Source: Ferrovibrio terrae (GTDB taxonomy: Bacteria > Pseudomonadota > Alphaproteobacteria > Ferrovibrionales > Ferrovibrionaceae). Taken from it: a DNA stretch of 64,000 nt. The position numbers and the translations under genes are program-made. The notes under the pieces are model-generated. The model worked only from the letters and a program-made list of their open reading frames with translations, did not search any database and was not told the DNA's origin. The stretch covers positions 1,338,001 through 1,402,000 of the forward strand of contig NZ_CP041636.1 of NCBI RefSeq assembly GCF_007197755.1, written 5' to 3'. Below are positions 14,885 through 23,908 of this stretch, piece by piece (positions within the stretch are counted from its first letter, which is position 1; the number at the start of each line of letters is the position of its first letter).

Positions 14885-17815
14885 ATGGATACCCCGACCA
14901 TTCGCCGCAGTCTCCCGGTTCGCGCCAAGATCGTGACCGCGCTGGTTGCCTTCGCCGTTTTGCCCCTGCTTGTACTAGGTGGCGCGCTTTGGTTCGAGGT
15001 TGATGAGATTCAGCACACGCAGACTAGCCGCGTGGAGATGGCGGCGCACCAGATCAACGATGTGATCGACCGCAATCTGTTCGAACGCTATGGCGATGTG
15101 CAGGCCTTCGGCTACAACGCCGCTGCCATCGATCCGCAGAACTGGAGTAAGCCTGGCACCGGCAATCCGCTGGTGGTGGCGATGAACCGCTACATGGCGA
15201 ATTATGGCATCTACAAGCTGATGCTGCTGGTCAGCCCCGAGGGCAAGGTGCTGGCCGTGAATTCCAAGGATTCCGGCGGCAAGACACTGGCCACCGATGC
15301 GCTGTACCAGAAAAGCTATGCCAACGCCTCATGGCTCAAGGCCGCGCTGGAAGACAAATTCCTCAAGGGTAAAAACGGTTTTACCGGCACAGTGGTGGAG
15401 CAGCCAGCACGCCATCCTGAACTTGCCAGCTTATATGGCGGTGACGACTATGCGCTGGTCTTCGCCGCACCGGTGACGGATGAAACGGATAAGACGATCG
15501 GCGTCTGGGTAAATTTCGCCGGTTTCGATCTGGTCGAACAGATCATCCAGCAGTCGAGCGAAAGCCTCGCCATCGCCGGTCTGCCGGGTGCCGAGATCAC
15601 GCTGCTGGATTCGCGCGGTGTTGTGATCGTCGATTACGATACCGAAACTCTCAAGGGTAAAACCTACAGCCGCGACTGGTCCGTGCTTGGCAAGCTCAAC
15701 CTCGCCGATGCCGGCGTCGAGGCCGCGAAGCGGGCGCTGACTGGCAAAGCCGGCGGTATCGAATCGATGCATGCGCGCAAGCAGATCGTGCAGGTTGCCG
15801 GCTATCATCAGAGCACTGGTGCCTATGACTATCCCGGCCTGAAATGGTCTGCCCTGGTCCGCGTGCCGACCTCGGTGGCCTACGCGGCGATCAATGCGGC
15901 CATCTTCCAGGTCGTTGCCGTGCTGGTGGTCGCGATTGCGGCTGCTACGATTATCGGCCTGTGGTTCGGCAATGTGCTGGCCAAGCCGATCCGCCGCGTC
16001 ACTACTGCGCTCACCGACCTCACCTTGGGCAAGGTGGATATCGATACCACAGGCAAGAACGCTGGCGACGAACTCGGTGCGGCTTTGCGCGCGTCGGAAG
16101 AAATCCGCGACCGCATCGTCAGCGGCCTGCAGACCGGCGAGACGCTGAAAAGCATCACTGCCTCGGTCATGCTGGCCGATGCCGACAACAACATCGTCTT
16201 CGTCAATCGTACGGCACAGGAACTGTTCAAGGAAGCCGGGGACGACATCCGCAGGGAACTGCCGCAGTTCGATCCGAATGCCATGATCGGCAAGAAGATC
16301 GATATTTTTCACAAGAATCCGGTGCACCAGCACCGCATGATTGCCGCGCTCGACAAGCCCTACAACACCACGATCACCGTCGGGGTCCGCCGCTTCGACC
16401 TGACCGCGGTGCCGGTCTTCGATGTAACCGGCAAGCGGCTGGGCACGGCCGTGGAATGGCGCGACATGACGCAGCAGCATGCCGTGCAGATTGAAGTTTC
16501 CAGCCTGGTCGAGGCCGCGCAGCAGGGCGATCTGGCGCGTCGCGTCAATCTTGACGGCAAGAGCGGCTTCATGCGCGAAATCGCCACAGGCATCAACGGT
16601 CTGCTGGAAACTGTCTCGGTTGCGGTGAACGACGTGGACAGCGTGCTGTCGGCATTGTCGGAAGGCGATCTCGGCCGCCGGATGGACGGCAGCTATCACG
16701 GCCAGTTCCGGAACCTGCAGGAGAATTGCAACACCACGATCGAGCGCCTGCGCGACATCACTGGCAAGATCGGAGAAACGGCACTGAATGTGAACAGCGC
16801 TTCCACCGAGATCGCCACCGGAGCGCAGGATCTGGCGCAGCGCACCGAAAGCCAGGCCGCCAGCCTGGAACAGACCGCTGCCGCCATGCATGAAGTGACT
16901 GAGACAGTGCGGCAGAATGCCGCTAACGCCAGTGCCGCCGATCAGAAGGCGAGTGCCGCGCGCGAGACTGCGGCCAAGGGCGGGGCGGTGGTCAACGAGG
17001 CCGTGGCCGCGATGGGCGAAATCGAACAGAGCGCGCAGAAGATCGGCGACATCATCGGCCTGATCGACGAGATCGCCTTCCAGACCAACCTGCTTGCACT
17101 GAATGCCTCGGTAGAAGCGGCCCGGGCCGGTGAAGCCGGCAAGGGCTTTGCCGTGGTGGCGCAGGAAGTGCGCGCCCTGGCGCAGCGGTCTGCCAATGCC
17201 TCGAAGGACATCAAGGCGCTGATCCAGTCTTCCAACGCCCAGGTCAAGACCGGCGTGCAGCTGGTCAACCAGACCGGCCAGTCGCTGCAGGAGATTCTGG
17301 TGGCAGTGAAGCAGGTCAACGACATCGTGGCCGAGATCGCGACCGCCAGCAGCGAACAGGCGCGGGCGATGCAGGAGATCAACACCGCCGTCGGGCAGAT
17401 GGACGAGATGACCCAGCGCAACGGCGCCTTGGTCGAGGAGACCAGTGCGGCGACCCAGACGCTGGCGCATCAGGCGCGCGACCTTTCTGACCTGATCAGC
17501 TTCTTCCGCGATGGCGGCGAGACCACGGCTGAACGGCGTCGGGAGACACGCTTCGACTGCAGCCAGGAAGACAGTCTCGAGATCGGCGGCAATGCCATTG
17601 GCCTGAAGAACTGGAGCATCAATGGCCTGCTCGCCGGTCCGTTCGACCATCCGCCGCCGATCGGTCAGCGCTTTCCGGTTCAGGCGGATCTGCGCCGCGC
17701 CGGGCTGCGTTTCAAGGCGGAAGCCGAAGTGGTGCGCATCGACGGCAATTTCGTGGCGCTCAAGTATCGGGCCGCCAATGACGACAAGCGCAAGATTGCG
17801 GCCTATTTCGCATGA
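14885..17815 (+). CDS. Chemoreceptor with Cache, HAMP, PAS and C-terminal PilZ domain
   Basis: This large (976-residue) methyl-accepting chemotaxis protein has a membrane helix at about 15-35, a periplasmic Cache-type sensor (about 40-330), a second membrane helix (about 338-362), a HAMP linker, a PAS-like domain (about 415-530), further HAMP-like helices, and the signalling domain with its conserved hairpin tip near residues 725-760 ([20 protein letters not shown]). The final 95 residues are a PilZ domain: RRETR near 884 and NWSING near 910 match the RxxxR and (D/N)xSxxG motifs that bind cyclic di-GMP. This points to a receptor whose output is tuned by c-di-GMP. A CheR-docking pentapeptide is absent. 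Confidence 0.9.
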   Translation: MDTPTIRRSLPVRAKIVTALVAFAVLPLLVLGGALWFEVDEIQHTQTSRVEMAAHQINDVIDRNLFERYGDVQAFGYNAAAIDPQNWSKPGTGNPLVVAMNRYMANYGIYKLMLLVSPEGKVLAVNSKDSGGKTLATDALYQKSYANASWLKAALEDKFLKGKNGFTGTVVEQPARHPELASLYGGDDYALVFAAPVTDETDKTIGVWVNFAGFDLVEQIIQQSSESLAIAGLPGAEITLLDSRGVVIVDYDTETLKGKTYSRDWSVLGKLNLADAGVEAAKRALTGKAGGIESMHARKQIVQVAGYHQSTGAYDYPGLKWSALVRVPTSVAYAAINAAIFQVVAVLVVAIAAATIIGLWFGNVLAKPIRRVTTALTDLTLGKVDIDTTGKNAGDELGAALRASEEIRDRIVSGLQTGETLKSITASVMLADADNNIVFVNRTAQELFKEAGDDIRRELPQFDPNAMIGKKIDIFHKNPVHQHRMIAALDKPYNTTITVGVRRFDLTAVPVFDVTGKRLGTAVEWRDMTQQHAVQIEVSSLVEAAQQGDLARRVNLDGKSGFMREIATGINGLLETVSVAVNDVDSVLSALSEGDLGRRMDGSYHGQFRNLQENCNTTIERLRDITGKIGETALNVNSASTEIATGAQDLAQRTESQAASLEQTAAAMHEVTETVRQNAANASAADQKASAARETAAKGGAVVNEAVAAMGEIEQSAQKIGDIIGLIDEIAFQTNLLALNASVEAARAGEAGKGFAVVAQEVRALAQRSANASKDIKALIQSSNAQVKTGVQLVNQTGQSLQEILVAVKQVNDIVAEIATASSEQARAMQEINTAVGQMDEMTQRNGALVEETSAATQTLAHQARDLSDLISFFRDGGETTAERRRETRFDCSQEDSLEIGGNAIGLKNWSINGLLAGPFDHPPPIGQRFPVQADLRRAGLRFKAEAEVVRIDGNFVALKYRAANDDKRKIAAYFA

Positions 17816-18255
17816 GTGCACTGGCCGTTCGGGCGCGGCCGGAACCGGGGGCCGCTGCACTTGTGGTGGTCTTCCCGGGTTTGGCGATGCTGCCATGCGG
17901 AATGTCGGATTGCACCGTAGATTTCCGCGGCGAGCATATTGTCGTTGTCAACGGGACGACCCGGGAAATAGCCGGCATGCCGCTCGAATTGCGTGGCCAC
18001 CTGCGGCAGCAGTCGCAACGGGCTAAAGTTCAGACGCTTTATTCAGATATGTTCGGTAATCGGCGCGGCCTCATCCTGCCGGTCGATCTTGCTGTGAAGA
18101 TCGTCGCGGGTGCAGGACTGCTGCCCGATCAAGATCGCATTCTGCTCACCGGTTGTTATCGCGGCTGGCTGCCCGGTAGTATTGATGTCCTGGCAGAAGC
18201 ACTGGCCGCGTTGCGTTATCATGTGGAAGTCGACGCGCGTGTGCCGCGTCGCTGA
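17812..18255 (+). CDS. Unknown protein translationally coupled to the PilZ chemoreceptor
   Basis: The ATG overlaps the chemoreceptor stop (ATGA), so translation is probably coupled. The 147-residue product has no recognised domain. It begins with a hydrophobic stretch ([17 protein letters not shown]) that looks more like a buried beta-strand than a membrane anchor, and has alternating strands and helices ending in a basic tail (RVPRR). Two cysteines lie at about residues 29 and 34. The coupling suggests a partner of the receptor, but this is inference. The gene converges on the PAS gene with only 5 bases between the stops. Confidence 0.65.
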   Translation: MSALAVRARPEPGAAALVVVFPGLAMLPCGMSDCTVDFRGEHIVVVNGTTREIAGMPLELRGHLRQQSQRAKVQTLYSDMFGNRRGLILPVDLAVKIVAGAGLLPDQDRILLTGCYRGWLPGSIDVLAEALAALRYHVEVDARVPRR

Positions 18256-18260
18256 ACGCC

Positions 18261-18869
18261 TCAGGCCGGAATGCCGCCGCCGAGATCGAGGAAATGCTGC
18301 GTCGCGCCGGCGAATTCCAGCGGCCGTGTCACATGCGAGCCGACTTCCAGCACCGGCAGGCCGGCGGCCAGGCCGATCAGCTGGGTGGGAGCTTCTGCGC
18401 TATCGGGCAGGATCGGCAGCACGAAGGTCTCGATCTGGTGCAGCCGGCCGTTGTCGGGATGCGTGACAATGTGGAAGGCGAGCGCACCGCAGGGCTGCGT
18501 TGCCGCGCCCCAGAGCAGGCGGCTGCGTGAGGCGCGCTGATCGGGCTGCGCCATCAGGATATGGTCGCGGCCGGTCAGGCGCATCCCGGCGATGCTTTCG
18601 ATCTCGGTGCCGGCAAGACGGAAGATCACGCGCTGCGGGCTGAAGACATCGAGCAGCACAAGACGCGGCATCAGGCGCGCGATCGACACCAGATCCATGT
18701 CGCGCCGGTGTGGCAGCAGACGCTCGCCGCGCCAGCGTTTCCACGCTGCGAGAAGATGCCGGCTGTCACCCGACATCAGGGCTTCCACATCCGTGGCGGG
18801 CGCTTTGCCGTAGCTGGCTTCCAGAGTCGGCAGCTGCGGATGCAGATAGGCGCGGTGCTGCAAGGTCAT
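18261..18869 (-). CDS. PAS_5-type PAS domain protein (first of tandem pair)
   Basis: This 202-residue protein resembles the stand-alone PAS_5 family common in Rhodospirillales. Typical features are the LLAAWKRWRGERLLPHRRDMD segment before the core and the strand FRLAGTEIESIAGMRLTGRD inside it. There is no output domain, so it may bind a ligand and signal by contact, or be a simple sensor module. Its start lies 4 bases from the end of a paralogous gene, and the two form one transcription unit. Confidence 0.7.
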   Translation of the reverse strand: MTLQHRAYLHPQLPTLEASYGKAPATDVEALMSGDSRHLLAAWKRWRGERLLPHRRDMDLVSIARLMPRLVLLDVFSPQRVIFRLAGTEIESIAGMRLTGRDHILMAQPDQRASRSRLLWGAATQPCGALAFHIVTHPDNGRLHQIETFVLPILPDSAEAPTQLIGLAAGLPVLEVGSHVTRPLEFAGATQHFLDLGGGIPA

Positions 18870-18872
18870 TGG

Positions 18873-19469
18873 CTACTGCACCCGTTGGGCGACATGGATG
18901 TCGGGCCCGACCGGCGGCAGGCCGGCGCCGATGTCGATGAAGCGCAGGCCTTCGCCTTCGGCATAAGACTCAGGTTCGACACTGTTGGCCTGGTCGCCGT
19001 TCCTGACCAGCGGCGTGGCGCAGGCCAGCACCAGCGATGGCGTGGTTTCGCCATCGGCGCAGAGCGGCGCAGAGACCAGTTCAACCGGCACCACCGCGCC
19101 ATTGGGCGTACGAAGCCAGTAATAGATGACGGCGGCGCAGGGCTGCGCCACTTCGGCAAACAGCAGGGCGGCGCGACGCGTGCGGTTCTCGGGTTCGGTC
19201 AGGTCGAGATAATTGCGGCCCATCAGGCTGGCGCCCAGCATTTCGCCGACCATCGATCCGGCGAAGCGGATCGGGATCGCGTCGCGGCCACGGATCTCCA
19301 GCAGCAGGCAACGCAGCAGCAGCTCGCCCAGCTTGTCGGTGTTCAGCACGCTGTGCTGCGGCACCAGGCCCAGGTCGCGCCAGCCCGGACCGCGCCAACG
19401 ATGCCATTCGGCGAAGAATCGCCGGCTTGGCTCGGTCAGGGCGCTGGGCAGGGAAGTGACGAAATCCAT
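18873..19469 (-). CDS. PAS_5-type PAS domain protein (second of tandem pair)
   Basis: This 198-residue paralogue of the next gene on the same strand has the same order of elements: RRFFAEWHRWRGPGWRDLGLVP, then IRFAGSMVGEMLGASLMGRNYLDL, then the strand CAAVIYYWLRTPNGAVVPVEL. Sequence identity to its neighbour appears low, so the duplication is probably old. No catalytic or DNA-binding domain is present. It is the first gene of the two-gene unit. The biological role is unknown. Confidence 0.7.
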   Translation of the reverse strand: MDFVTSLPSALTEPSRRFFAEWHRWRGPGWRDLGLVPQHSVLNTDKLGELLLRCLLLEIRGRDAIPIRFAGSMVGEMLGASLMGRNYLDLTEPENRTRRAALLFAEVAQPCAAVIYYWLRTPNGAVVPVELVSAPLCADGETTPSLVLACATPLVRNGDQANSVEPESYAEGEGLRFIDIGAGLPPVGPDIHVAQRVQ

Positions 19470-19634
19470 GTCGAAACAGTACCAAACACGCTGTTGCTCC
19501 GTCGCGTTATGATTCGGTAATCGCCGGAAAACGCTGCGAAAATCAGAATTGATCAGTTTTTATGCAACCTCCGGAAGTCAACCGGTTGGTTGACAGAGAC
19601 CTCCGCCTGCATTGGCGCAGTCATAGACCGCACC

Positions 19635-19665
19635 TTGACCTTCCCATCATGGGAAGCCTTATCTG
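19635..19665 (+). promoter_or_regulatory. CueR-type operator and promoter of copA
   Basis: A -35 element TTGACC (19635-19640) and a -10 element TATCTG (19660-19665) are 19 bases apart, the stretched spacing used by MerR-family activators. Within the spacer lies a perfect palindrome, CTTCCCAT-C-ATGGGAAG (19640-19656), matching the CCTTCC/GGAAGG half-sites of CueR. This predicts copper-induced transcription of copA and cueR. Confidence 0.8.
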
Positions 19666-19701
19666 ATACGGCAGGTTCGATCCTTTTTGAAAGCTTCAGT
19701 C

Positions 19702-22167
19702 ATGTCGATCTCGCAAAGCCTCGATCTGCCGGTCACCGGAATGAGCTGCGCCTCCTGCGCCGGCCGGGTGGAAAAAGCGCTGCGCGCTTTGCCCGGTGTG
19801 CAGAGCGCCAGCGTCAATCTTGCCTCTGAATCCGCGCATGTGGTGTTCGAAGGCGCCGCCCAAGATACTCTCATGGCGGCGGCGGCGATGCAGGCGGTGA
19901 AGAAAGCCGGCTATGCCGTGCCGCAGGAACGCTTTCGTCTCGGCATCAGCGGCATGAGCTGCGCCTCCTGTGTCGGTCGCGTCGAGAAAGCGCTGCGGTC
20001 CGTGCCGGGCGTCGCCAGTGCTGCCGTCAATCTCGCCGGTGAAAGCGCTGAGGTGTCTGCCCCGCTCGGCAGCGTTGATGCCGCGCAGCTGATCGCTGCG
20101 TTGCGCAAGGCGGGCTATGAGGCACGCCCGTTTGACGATGCCGGCACCGATGCCGCGCCGGCGATCGCGCAGCGTGCCGAGGCAACAGCGAAGGCATTGG
20201 CGCGCGAACGCAATCTCGCGCTGCTGACACTGGCGCTCGCAGCACCTTTCGTGGGCGGCATGATCGCCAGCCTGCTCGGCCACCATGATCTGATGCTGTC
20301 GCCGCTTGTGCAGTTCCTGATCGCTACGCCGGTGCAGTTCGTGCTTGGCTGGCGCTTTTATCGTGCGGGCTGGAGCGCGCTACGGGCAGGCACCGGCAAC
20401 ATGGATCTTCTGGTGGCGCTCGGCACCACGGCGGCCTGGGGCCTGAGCACCTGGCTTTGGATCGCGGGGTTGCCGCATATCGAGCATGGTGTGGTCCCGC
20501 ATCTCTATTACGAAGGTTCGATCGCCATCATTGCGTTTGTGCGGCTCGGCAAATGGCTGGAGGCGCGTGCGCGCGGCCAGACGGCCGCGGCGCTGCAGGC
20601 GCTACTACGGTTGCGGCCGACCACAGCGCGGCGACGTCGCGCCGATGGCAGTGAGGAAACCGTCGAGACCGCGCTGCTGCAGCCGGGCGACCTGCTGCTG
20701 CTGCGGGCTGGCGAGGCCTTTGCCGCCGACGGCATCGTGGTGGAAGGCCATGGCAGCGTCGATGAATCGATGCTGACGGGCGAATCCCTGCCGGTCGACA
20801 AGCAGCCGGGCGATACGGTGCGCGCCGGCACGATCAACCGCGACGGCCTGCTGGTGGTGCAGATCGAAGCTATCGCCGGGGAAACCATGCTGGCGCGCAT
20901 CCTGCGCCTGGTTGAAAGTGCGCAGATGGCCAAGCCACCGGTGCAGCAGCTGGTCGACCGCATCAGCAGCATCTTCGTGCCGGTCGTGCTGTTCATCGCG
21001 CTGGTCACCTTTGCCCTCACCTTCACGCTGAACGGCGGCAATGTTGAAATTGCCCTGCTGCATGCCATTGCCGTGCTGGTGATCGCCTGTCCCTGCGCGC
21101 TCGGCCTGGCCACGCCGGCGGCGCTGATGGTCGGCACCGGTGTGGCAGCAAAGCATGGCATCCTGATCCGCGATGCCGGCGCACTGGAACAGGCGCGCGA
21201 CCTGCGGCTGGTTGCCTTCGACAAGACCGGCACGCTGACCGAAGGCCGGCCGGTGGTCGCCGCATTACATGCGATGAATGGTGACGTGGCCGCGTTGCTG
21301 CGTTTCGCCGCCGCCCTGCAGGTCGGCTCGCAGCATCCGCTCGCGGCCGCCATCCGTGCGCGCGCCGGCACTGTCGCGCTGCCACCGGTGCAGGACTTCC
21401 GCGATTTCGCTGGGCGCGGTGTCTGCGGCACCGTTGAGGGTCGTCATCTGCTGCTAGGTAATGTGCGGCTGCTGCAGGAGCATGGCATCGATGCCGCGCC
21501 ATTGCGCGCACAGGCCGAGGAACAGGCCGGTCAGGGCCGCACGGTGTCCTGGCTCGCCGACGACCACAGCAAGCAGTTGCTCGGGCTGTTTGCCTTCGGT
21601 GACGAACCCCGGGCGACATCAGCCGCCGCCATCGCGCGCCTCAAACAGATGGGCCTGCGCGTCGCCATGCTGTCGGGCGACAGTTTTGCGGCCGCCAATG
21701 CCGTAGCCGCACGCCTTGGCATCGACGAGGTGCGCGCCGGCCTGCTGCCGGAAGACAAGGCTGCGGTGCTGGCGCAGCTGCGCAACGATATCGGCGGCGA
21801 TATCGCCATGGTCGGCGACGGCGTCAACGATGCGCCGGCGCTGGCGGCCAGCGACCTGGGCATTGCCATGGGCAGTGGAACAGACGCGGCGATGCAGACG
21901 GCGGGCATCACGCTGATGCGTGGTGATCCGCTGCTGGTGGCCGATGCGATTGACATCGCGCGCGCGACCGATACGCGCATCCGCCAGAATCTTGGCTGGG
22001 CGTTTGCCTACAACGTCATCGGCATTCCGCTGGCTGCCTTCGGTCTGCTCGATCCGGTGCTGGCCGGCGGCGCCATGGCATTCAGTTCGGTATCGGTGCT
22101 GGCCAATGCGCTGCTGCTGCGGCGCTGGCGGCCCACGACCATCGTCCGTCAGGAGGCGCGGCCATGA
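19702..22167 (+). CDS. copA: Copper-exporting P1B-type ATPase CopA
   Basis: CopA pumps Cu(I) out of the cytoplasm using ATP. The 821-residue protein has two N-terminal metal-binding domains, each with CASC (C16/C19 and C87/C90). The transport-site motif CPC is at residues 463-465 and the phosphorylated Asp is D507 in DKTGTLTEG. The phosphatase loop (LTGES) and the hinge GDGVNDAPAL are intact. The ATG at 19702 is used; an in-frame TTG lies five codons earlier. The operator upstream and the regulator gene downstream support copper as the substrate. Confidence 0.95.
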   Translation: MSISQSLDLPVTGMSCASCAGRVEKALRALPGVQSASVNLASESAHVVFEGAAQDTLMAAAAMQAVKKAGYAVPQERFRLGISGMSCASCVGRVEKALRSVPGVASAAVNLAGESAEVSAPLGSVDAAQLIAALRKAGYEARPFDDAGTDAAPAIAQRAEATAKALARERNLALLTLALAAPFVGGMIASLLGHHDLMLSPLVQFLIATPVQFVLGWRFYRAGWSALRAGTGNMDLLVALGTTAAWGLSTWLWIAGLPHIEHGVVPHLYYEGSIAIIAFVRLGKWLEARARGQTAAALQALLRLRPTTARRRRADGSEETVETALLQPGDLLLLRAGEAFAADGIVVEGHGSVDESMLTGESLPVDKQPGDTVRAGTINRDGLLVVQIEAIAGETMLARILRLVESAQMAKPPVQQLVDRISSIFVPVVLFIALVTFALTFTLNGGNVEIALLHAIAVLVIACPCALGLATPAALMVGTGVAAKHGILIRDAGALEQARDLRLVAFDKTGTLTEGRPVVAALHAMNGDVAALLRFAAALQVGSQHPLAAAIRARAGTVALPPVQDFRDFAGRGVCGTVEGRHLLLGNVRLLQEHGIDAAPLRAQAEEQAGQGRTVSWLADDHSKQLLGLFAFGDEPRATSAAAIARLKQMGLRVAMLSGDSFAAANAVAARLGIDEVRAGLLPEDKAAVLAQLRNDIGGDIAMVGDGVNDAPALAASDLGIAMGSGTDAAMQTAGITLMRGDPLLVADAIDIARATDTRIRQNLGWAFAYNVIGIPLAAFGLLDPVLAGGAMAFSSVSVLANALLLRRWRPTTIVRQEARP

Positions 22168-22595
22168 ATATTGGACAGGCCAGCAATCATTCCGGCGTCA
22201 GCGCCAAGATGATCCGCTATTACGAAAGCATCGGCCTGATGCCCGAGGCCGGTCGCACGCAGGCCGGCTATCGCGTCTACAGCGAACGCGACGTGCATCT
22301 GCTGCGCTTCGTGCGCCGCTCCCGCGACCTCGGCTTCGCGCTGGAAGATATCCGCATGCTGCTCGGCCTGTGGCAGGATGATGAACGGCCGTCCGCGGCG
22401 GTGAAAGATATCGCGATGAAGCATATCGACGAGCTGACGCGCAAGATCGCCGAACTGCAGGCGATGAAGCGCAGCCTGCAGCATCTGGCCGAGGCCTGCC
22501 ACGGCGACGATCGGCCCGACTGCCCCATTCTTGATGACCTGAGCGGGCCGATACAGACGGATGGCGAAGACGCAGCCTGCTGTGCCAAGAAATAA
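22164..22595 (+). CDS. cueR: Cu(I)-responsive MerR-family regulator CueR
   Basis: CueR senses Cu(I), Ag(I) or Au(I) and activates efflux genes by untwisting a 19-base spacer promoter. The 143-residue protein has the winged-helix N-domain and the diagnostic residues at the same numbers as E. coli CueR: C112 and C120 in the metal loop (CHGDDRPDC) and S77, typical of monovalent-metal sensors. A Cys pair at the very end (DAACCAKK) is extra. Its ATG overlaps the copA stop (ATGA), so the regulator and pump are co-translated under the operator at 19640. Confidence 0.95.
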   Translation: MNIGQASNHSGVSAKMIRYYESIGLMPEAGRTQAGYRVYSERDVHLLRFVRRSRDLGFALEDIRMLLGLWQDDERPSAAVKDIAMKHIDELTRKIAELQAMKRSLQHLAEACHGDDRPDCPILDDLSGPIQTDGEDAACCAKK

Positions 22596-22628
22596 AAAAA
22601 GAACGGCGGGAATTGCTCCCCGCCGTTC
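22594..22628 (-). terminator. Rho-independent terminator of the outer-membrane protein gene
   Basis: GAACGGCGGG and CCCGCCGTTC form a 10-bp stem with an 8-base loop. Seven A residues lie on the plus-strand 5' side, which read as a T-tract on the minus strand after the stem. It ends the beta-barrel gene transcribed from the right and can also block copA-cueR transcripts. Confidence 0.8.
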
Positions 22629-22691
22629 CGGCAAAGCGACCGCAGCTGGCCCCCCGCTATACGGCCATCTTCCCGTGACTCAGGTCAGGTC

Positions 22692-23339
22692 TCAGAACCA
22701 GCTGCGGAAACCGACGCGGGCGACATGCTGCGTGCTGTCGTCCAGGCCCTGTGCGCCGTCATTGATCCACTGGTAGCGATAGCTCGGTACGATTTCGAGG
22801 CCATCCGACAGCTTGTAGGCGACGCCGGCTTCACCAAAGGCGGTGAAGTCAGTGGCGCTGCCGTCGTTGCCGCCGAGCGTCGAGCCGTTCGAGGTAACGG
22901 CCGGGCGGTCATGACGCTGGTGCACGATGCCGGCGCCACCGCCGAAATACGGCGTCAGCGGCGTTCCGGTGGCGACGTCGTAATAGGCTGCGCCGGTCAG
23001 CGAATACTGGTCGGTGTCGCCGCCGACGCCGGCGCTGCCGCCATTGGCATGATAGCGCTCGTTGTCGATATTGCCGTAACCCAGGTCGCCTTCAAGGCGG
23101 AGGTTGTTGCGGAAGCGATGGCCATACTGGGCGGAGATGCCGGCACCGTGGTCGCGCTCCAGATAGCCGCCGCCGGAGCGGTCGGTATCCTGCGGCATCA
23201 GATAGCCGCCGGTGATGCCGGCGTAGGAACCATAATTCAGCTTGTTGTCCTGGGCCCGGGACGACGGTGCGATGGCCGTGGTGGCGAGCAGTGCAGCCGC
23301 AACAGCGGCAAGGGTAGCGGTGGGGGCGAGGCGGATCAT
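22692..23339 (-). CDS. Outer-membrane beta-barrel protein
   Basis: This 215-residue precursor has a signal peptide ending near SSRAQ and a mature domain of alternating amphipathic strands (GSYAGITGGYLMP, GAGISAQYGHRF, LEIVPSYRYQW). It ends in a C-terminal Trp-Phe, the usual signal for outer-membrane assembly. It resembles OmpW/Omp25-type eight-stranded barrels. The start at 23339 has AGGAG 9 bases upstream. No pore substrate can be assigned. Confidence 0.8.
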   Translation of the reverse strand: MIRLAPTATLAAVAAALLATTAIAPSSRAQDNKLNYGSYAGITGGYLMPQDTDRSGGGYLERDHGAGISAQYGHRFRNNLRLEGDLGYGNIDNERYHANGGSAGVGGDTDQYSLTGAAYYDVATGTPLTPYFGGGAGIVHQRHDRPAVTSNGSTLGGNDGSATDFTAFGEAGVAYKLSDGLEIVPSYRYQWINDGAQGLDDSTQHVARVGFRSWF

Positions 23340-23587
23340 GTGTTTAAACTCCTGTACCAAGTTTGACGAGGCGGGGGCGCCCGCCCTGTTGTGCCGTCTT
23401 GTGCGGCCGGGCGGTGCTGCATAAATGGGACTCGATTCTGGGCAGAAAAATGGCGTGTGACGCCGCTCCGTCACGGCAAGCTCTGCCATGGTATTTTCGC
23501 AACACTGCCAAGGGCCTGCTTGAGCGAAGCGCGGCAATGCCCTAATTGAGAAAGCCTTGGTGCTCCGTTCTTTTCCGGCTCTCATTC

Positions 23588-23896
23588 ATGTCATCGAAAA
23601 AATCCGTTCTCGAAACCGCAGAGCAGCCGTGGTCAACCGCGCTGGTGCTGGTGTGTTCAGAATGTGACGGCGGCCACGGTGTCGAACTGACGAACAGACT
23701 GAAGGACAGCATGAAAGCGGCCGGCCACAAGAAGGATGTGCGGGTGGCGCGCGTGCGCTGCCTCGGCATCTGCCCCAAGCGCGGCGTCGCGGTGACGGTC
23801 ACCGGCATCGAGCGCACGGCCTGCAGCTACGTGGTGCATGGCAAGGGCGATGACGCGGTGGACGCGCTGCGCGACGCTATCTTGCCGCAGAGGTGA
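23588..23896 (+). CDS. DUF1636-like cysteine-rich metal-binding protein
   Basis: This 102-residue protein has four cysteines in a pattern like thioredoxin-fold [2Fe-2S] or DUF1636 proteins: CSECDGGHG near residue 23 and RCLGICPKRG near residue 57. A further cysteine lies in TACSYVVHG. DUF1636 members are predicted metal or cluster binders of unknown role. The start (MSSKKSV) is chosen because the longer upstream frame lacks a ribosome-binding site. It converges on a lipoprotein gene with 12 bases between them. Confidence 0.65.
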   Translation: MSSKKSVLETAEQPWSTALVLVCSECDGGHGVELTNRLKDSMKAAGHKKDVRVARVRCLGICPKRGVAVTVTGIERTACSYVVHGKGDDAVDALRDAILPQR

Positions 23897-23908
23897 CGCT
23901 TCGTCGCG

